From Sphingomonas limnosediminicola (GTDB lineage Bacteria > Pseudomonadota > Alphaproteobacteria > Sphingomonadales > Sphingomonadaceae), in contig NZ_BAABBM010000001.1 in assembly GCF_039537965.1 (NCBI RefSeq), positions 2,393,501 to 2,457,500 of the forward strand: DNA of 64,000 nucleotides, given 5' to 3'. This document shows, piece by piece, positions 60,122-64,000 of the stretch; within the stretch, counting starts at the first letter, position 1; each line of letters starts with the position of its first letter. The notes beneath the pieces are model-generated. The model saw only the letters and a list, made by a program, of their open reading frames with translations, was not told where the DNA came from and did not search any database. Position numbers and translations under genes: made by a program.

Positions 60122-62818
60122 ATGCTTGTGATCGATCGCGGTGATTCTCGAAAAGCGCGAAACAACGCATTGGAACGTGCCGAAGCGCATTCGCCCTTCC
60201 TTCGAGACGCGATGCGCAGCCAGGCGCCGATCGCCGCTATCTTTCTGAACCAAGGTGCGCGGGCGGCTGCCCGGCTGGCCCTGGATGCAGAAGCCGACAC
60301 GCTGGAAGCGCGGCTTCGACGCCGGCGGCACGGGCTGGCGCTGGCCGTCGCGCTCGGTGATCTCGCGGGCGAATTCCCGCTGGAGGAGATTACCGGTCTC
60401 CTATCCGACTTCGCTGACAGTTCGATGAACGCGGCCATCACCGATGCGATTGCAGAACGGACGCCCGGCGTGGAGCCGCAGGGTTTCGCAGTCATCGCCA
60501 TGGGCAAGCTCGGCAGTCACGAACTCAATTATTCGTCGGACGTCGACCTGCTGTTGCTATTCGACTCCGCCACATTGCCGAAGCGGGGCCGCGACGATGC
60601 CGGCGAAGCGGCGGTACGAATTGGCCGCCGGCTCATCGAGCTTCTCCAGCGACGAACAGCGGACGGCTATGTCCAGCGAGTCGATCTCAGGCTGCGGCCG
60701 TCGCCGGAGGTGACGCCGATCGCGCTTCCGCTGCACGCCGCCATTTCCCACTACGAATCGAGCGCGTTGCCGTGGGAGCGCGCGGCTTTCATTCGCGCTC
60801 GTGCCGCGGCGGGCGACAAGCTGCTTGGTCAGCGGTTTCTCGACGCAATTCAGCCGTTCGTGTGGCGCCGCTCGCTGGACTTCGGGGTCATCGAGGAAGT
60901 CCGCCAAATCTCGGCGCGTATTCGCGACCATTATGCTCAAGGGTCGCGCATTGGACCGGGCTTCGACCTCAAGCGCGGACGCGGCGGCATTCGCGAGGTC
61001 GAGTTCTTCGTGCAAATCCAGCAGATGATCCACGGCGGCCGCGACGCTTCTGTGCGCGTCCCCGCCACGCTTGATGCGATCGAGGCGCTGACTGCAGCGG
61101 GGCGGCTGGAAGCGCCGGCCGCGCGAGATCTGGCCGACGCCTATCGCTTGCTTCGGACCGTTGAGCATCGCGTGCAGATGGTGGACGACGCCCAGACGCA
61201 CCTCCTCCCCTCGGCGCCGGACGCACTCGACAATGTCGCGCAGCTGCATGGGCTGAAGAATGGCGACGCGCTGATCGAGCTCGTTCGCCCGCATGTCGAG
61301 AAAGTTGGCGAGCAGTTCGACAGCCTCTCGCCCGAAGAGCGCAAGCAGCTCTCGAACGACCCGGATATCCTCCGTAGGGAGCTCGCTGAGTTGGGCTTCA
61401 CGGACCCTGCCTCGGCGACGCGCCATATCGCCGATTGGCGTTCAGGCAAGGCTCGCTCGCTGCGTTCGCCGACGGCGCAGCAGGCGTTCGAGGCGATGCT
61501 TCCCGGCCTATTGCAGGCGATCGCCGTCGGCGCCGACCCCGACCACGCCCTCAACCGCCTCAGCGATATCGTCGAGCGGCTGTCGAGCGGCATCAATCTG
61601 TTCCGCCTGCTGGAGGCTCGTCCGCCGCTGGCGCAACTGTTCGCCAAGATCCTCGCTCACGCGCCCGCGCTCGCCGACCAGCTCGCGCGCCGGCCGGAGC
61701 TGTTCGAAGGCCTGTTCGACGCTTCGAGTTTCGAAATGCCGCCCGACGCCGACAATTTCGGCAGGCTGTTGGCGAGTGCGATGCAGGGCCAGTCCTACGA
61801 TGTCGCGCTCGATCGCGTCCGGCGAATGGTCAACGAGCGGCGGTTCGCGCTTGGCGTCCAATTGATCGACGGCCATCGCGACCCGCTCGACGTGACCGAA
61901 GGCTACGCGCGTGTCGCAGAGGGAGCGCTGATCGCGCTGGCGGACGCGGCGCTCGACGAGTTCAAGAAGGCGCACGGCGTCTTTCCAGAGGGGGAGCTGG
62001 TAGTCCTCGGTCTCGGACGGCTTGGCGGCCATTCACTGACGCACGCCTCAGACCTCGACCTCATCTACCTCCATACCGCCGAGCCTGGCGCAACGTCCGA
62101 CGGCCGCAAGCCGCTCGGTCCGAACGATTATTTCAACCGCCTGGCCAATCGCGTCACCGCGGCGCTCAGCGTGCCGACGGCGGCAGGCCCGCTTTACGAG
62201 GTCGATACGCGCCTTCGGCCGGAGGGCGCCAAGGGCATGATTGCCGTCTCGCTCGATGCCTTCGAGCGCTACCAGCGGCAGGAAGCATGGACTTGGGAAC
62301 ACATGGCCTTGTGTCGCGCGCGTCCGGTGTTCGGTTCGCCTGCGGCGCGCGATCGCATCTCGACGATGATCGAAGGCATCCTCCGCATGCCGCGCGACTT
62401 TGCGAAGATTGCGGGAGACGCGGCCAAGATGCGCGCCGACATGGAGCGCCACAAGCCGCCACACAGCAAGCTCGATGTGAAGCTGGGGCCCGGCGGCCTC
62501 GTCGATCTGGAATTCGCGGTGCACGTTCTCCAGCTCACGACGCACGTCGGTCTCGACACGCGACTGGAGGTCGCACTCGAACAGCTGGAAGCGGAGTCTT
62601 TAGTTCCGACAAATATTGTCGACGCGCTAAAGTTGCTTTCACGCATGCTCGTGATGATGCGCCTCGTCGCGCCTGGGAGCGTCAAGCCCACCGCCGATAC
62701 CTGGCACATGGTCGCGCTGGCTTGTGGTGCGGCAAGCTGGGACGAGCTTCTTGCCGAGCACGACGCCGCACGGCAGAGGATCGCCGAGCTGTGGAACAGC
62801 ATCAGGAAAGAGGCATGA
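60122..62818 (+). CDS. glnE: Bifunctional glutamine synthetase adenylyltransferase/deadenylylase
   Basis: 898 aa from the ATG at 60122. Two nucleotidyltransferase domains are visible. The deadenylylase one has MGKLGSHELNYSSDVDLLLLF near residue 125 (GS-Asp-x-Asp). The adenylylase one has GLGRLGGHSLTHASDLDLIYLH near 630. PII-binding regulatory helices lie between. It adds AMP to, or removes it from, glutamine synthetase according to nitrogen status. It is followed by a peroxiredoxin gene 2 nt after its stop. Confidence 0.96.
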   Translation: MLVIDRGDSRKARNNALERAEAHSPFLRDAMRSQAPIAAIFLNQGARAAARLALDAEADTLEARLRRRRHGLALAVALGDLAGEFPLEEITGLLSDFADSSMNAAITDAIAERTPGVEPQGFAVIAMGKLGSHELNYSSDVDLLLLFDSATLPKRGRDDAGEAAVRIGRRLIELLQRRTADGYVQRVDLRLRPSPEVTPIALPLHAAISHYESSALPWERAAFIRARAAAGDKLLGQRFLDAIQPFVWRRSLDFGVIEEVRQISARIRDHYAQGSRIGPGFDLKRGRGGIREVEFFVQIQQMIHGGRDASVRVPATLDAIEALTAAGRLEAPAARDLADAYRLLRTVEHRVQMVDDAQTHLLPSAPDALDNVAQLHGLKNGDALIELVRPHVEKVGEQFDSLSPEERKQLSNDPDILRRELAELGFTDPASATRHIADWRSGKARSLRSPTAQQAFEAMLPGLLQAIAVGADPDHALNRLSDIVERLSSGINLFRLLEARPPLAQLFAKILAHAPALADQLARRPELFEGLFDASSFEMPPDADNFGRLLASAMQGQSYDVALDRVRRMVNERRFALGVQLIDGHRDPLDVTEGYARVAEGALIALADAALDEFKKAHGVFPEGELVVLGLGRLGGHSLTHASDLDLIYLHTAEPGATSDGRKPLGPNDYFNRLANRVTAALSVPTAAGPLYEVDTRLRPEGAKGMIAVSLDAFERYQRQEAWTWEHMALCRARPVFGSPAARDRISTMIEGILRMPRDFAKIAGDAAKMRADMERHKPPHSKLDVKLGPGGLVDLEFAVHVLQLTTHVGLDTRLEVALEQLEAESLVPTNIVDALKLLSRMLVMMRLVAPGSVKPTADTWHMVALACGAASWDELLAEHDAARQRIAELWNSIRKEA

Positions 62819-62820
62819 GA

Positions 62821-63279
62821 ATGAACGAAGGCGATAAAGCCCCGGCAATCACCGCGACCGCGAGCGACGGCAGCAGCATCAACCTCGGCGCTCCGGGCCA
62901 GCCACTGGTGCTCTATTTCTATCCCAAGGACGACACCACCGGCTGCACGCGCGAAGCGCAGGATTTCACAGCGCTTGCGGGCGACTATGCCAAGGCCGGC
63001 GTCAAGGTCGTCGGCCTGTCCCGTGACCCGATGAAAAAGCACGAGAAGTTCATCGGCAAGTACAGCCTCTCCGTCCCCCTGATTTCAGACGAGGACGGCC
63101 GCATTTCCGACGCATTCGGCACGTGGGTCGAAAAGTCGATGTATGGTCGCAAATATATGGGGATGGAGCGCGCAACCTATCTGATCGGCGCCGACGGCCG
63201 CATCCTCAAGGCATGGCGCAAGGTCAAAGTCCCCGACCACGCCGCCGAAGTCCTGAAGGCGGCTAAGGAAGCCGCCTGA
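62821..63279 (+). CDS. bcp: Thioredoxin-dependent peroxiredoxin, Bcp/PrxQ type, one-Cys
   Basis: 152 aa from the ATG at 62821; an ATG at 62815 overlaps the glnE stop and is an alternative start. The peroxidatic Cys42 lies in YPKDDTTGCTREAQDF. No resolving Cys occurs five residues later and I see no other cysteine, so it is a 1-Cys form. It reduces hydrogen peroxide and organic peroxides with thiols. It is probably co-transcribed with glnE. Confidence 0.94.
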   Translation: MNEGDKAPAITATASDGSSINLGAPGQPLVLYFYPKDDTTGCTREAQDFTALAGDYAKAGVKVVGLSRDPMKKHEKFIGKYSLSVPLISDEDGRISDAFGTWVEKSMYGRKYMGMERATYLIGADGRILKAWRKVKVPDHAAEVLKAAKEAA

Positions 63280-63282
63280 TCT

Positions 63283-63999
63283 TCAGCCCGCGAGGGCTTT
63301 GATGATCATCTCCCAGTGGAGCACGTCGTCGTACATGGCGCGGACGGGGATACGTTCGTCGAGGCCGTGGGCGCGCTCGTCATCAGGGGAGATTCCCCAA
63401 CTGCCGTCCACGTCATAGACCGGGATGCCCTGAGCGCGGAAGAATGAGCCGTCGCTGGCGCCCGTCGACATCACCGGGAACACGTGCATGTCGGGTCCGT
63501 GGAAACGCAATGCCGCCGCCTTCACCGCGTTTACCACGTCCGCACGGGGCGGAGAGGCGGGCGTCGTGACGCCGATATAATTGGGATCGGGCTTCACCTC
63601 GACCTTCGGGCCGACCATCTGCTGAAGCTCGGCCTGCACCGTCTTCGGTTCGACGCCCGGGAAGATACGGCAATTGACTGTCGCTTCCGCCATTTGCGGC
63701 AGCGCATTGTCGGCATGACCGCCCTTCAGCATCGTCGCCACACAACGGGTGCGGGTCAGGCCAACCTCAAGCGGATTGGCCTCGATCGCGTCGGCCGCCG
63801 CGCCATCCTTCGGATTGGCAAGCCATGCGCGGATCTGCTGGCCGAGCGGGCTATTGCCCTCCTGCCGTGCGCGCTCTTCAAAATAGCCGCGCGTGATGTC
63901 GTTCTGCATCGGCTGGAAGCGGTAAGACTTCAGCTTCTCCAGCGCGTCCGTGAGTTCGTAAATGGCATTGTCGGCACGCGGGCGCGAGCTGTGGCCGCC
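63283..63999 (-). CDS. M20-family metallopeptidase, C-terminal part (5' truncated)
   Basis: About 240 residues, open to the window edge. It contains the M20 dimerisation domain start GGHSSRPRADNAIYEL (bridging domain), and the C-terminal catalytic His/Glu region in SPDDERAHGLDERIPVRAMYDD. The N-terminal zinc ligands are outside the window. M20 enzymes hydrolyse peptides or N-acyl amino acids. An N-terminal signal peptide cannot be assessed. It converges with bcp, 4 nt apart. Confidence 0.85.
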   Translation of the reverse strand, partial: GGHSSRPRADNAIYELTDALEKLKSYRFQPMQNDITRGYFEERARQEGNSPLGQQIRAWLANPKDGAAADAIEANPLEVGLTRTRCVATMLKGGHADNALPQMAEATVNCRIFPGVEPKTVQAELQQMVGPKVEVKPDPNYIGVTTPASPPRADVVNAVKAAALRFHGPDMHVFPVMSTGASDGSFFRAQGIPVYDVDGSWGISPDDERAHGLDERIPVRAMYDDVLHWEMIIKALAG

Positions 64000-64000
64000 C

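Noticed and set aside
1..64000. CRISPR arrays, tRNA/rRNA genes, insertion sequences, prophage
   Set aside because: No direct-repeat arrays, no cloverleaf-type regions or transposase motifs were recognised by eye; a dedicated scan would be decisive.

Overview
The window is high-GC chromosomal DNA, packed with genes and mostly housekeeping in character. Its gene content and synteny point to an alphaproteobacterium of the Sphingomonadales (Sphingomonas-like). The indicators are a phyP-nepR-phyR-ecfG general stress response locus, an alphaproteobacterial-type FtsZ C-terminal tail, scpAB-tatABC behind nagZ, SPOR-domain proteins beside argS, many GTG/TTG starts, GANTC (CcrM-type) motifs at cell-division promoters and twin-arginine export. 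No rRNA, tRNA, CRISPR array, insertion sequence or prophage was recognised. The affiliation is inferred from protein features, not from a search.

Layout. 1-9.2 kb: end of a fatty-acid desaturase, a small secreted protein, rplQ, a prolyl oligopeptidase, a Gly/Tyr-rich secreted protein, an ArsR/SRPBCC pair, guaA, a membrane protein, an L,D-transpeptidase lipoprotein and a frameshifted acyltransferase. 9.2-14.5 kb: an accessory-looking stretch of small secreted or charged proteins, an OmpR-type two-component system and an Rrf2 regulator. 14.5-25.7 kb: panB, the yfgM-like/bamB/der outer-membrane assembly and ribosome GTPase cluster, an Hpt protein, the iron-store pair bfr-bfd, purL, a Tat-exported serine hydrolase and small membrane proteins.

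25.7-45.9 kb is a complete division and cell-wall (dcw) cluster: mraZ, rsmH, ftsL, ftsI, murE, murF, mraY, murD, ftsW, murG, murC, murB, ddl, ftsQ, ftsA, then an MFS transporter interposed before ftsZ. Most junctions are 4-nt ATGA/GTGA overlaps, so the genes are probably one translationally coupled unit. ftsZ has its own 421-nt upstream region and ends in a strong terminator. 46-55.9 kb: a TPR-SPOR protein, a dGTPase-like protein, argS, two more SPOR proteins, nagZ, scpAB and tatABC, again largely coupled.

56-60 kb is the general stress response locus: a sensor kinase with a degenerate ATPase domain, NepR anti-sigma factor, PhyR anti-anti-sigma response regulator, an unannotated 51-aa membrane protein and the sigma factor EcfG, with two sequences matching EcfG promoters. 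60-64 kb: glnE, a one-Cys peroxiredoxin and the end of an M20 peptidase.

No wholly new multi-gene system is evident. The strongest unexplained signals are regulatory: perfect DnaA boxes next to clustered GANTC sites in front of both mraZ and ftsZ; a 10-bp-periodic MraZ operator; a Fur-like box over the bfd promoter; a hairpin occluding the Shine-Dalgarno of the serine hydrolase; TTAA-N8-TTAA repeats at the arsR start; and three very small unannotated genes (48560, 58951, 60015).
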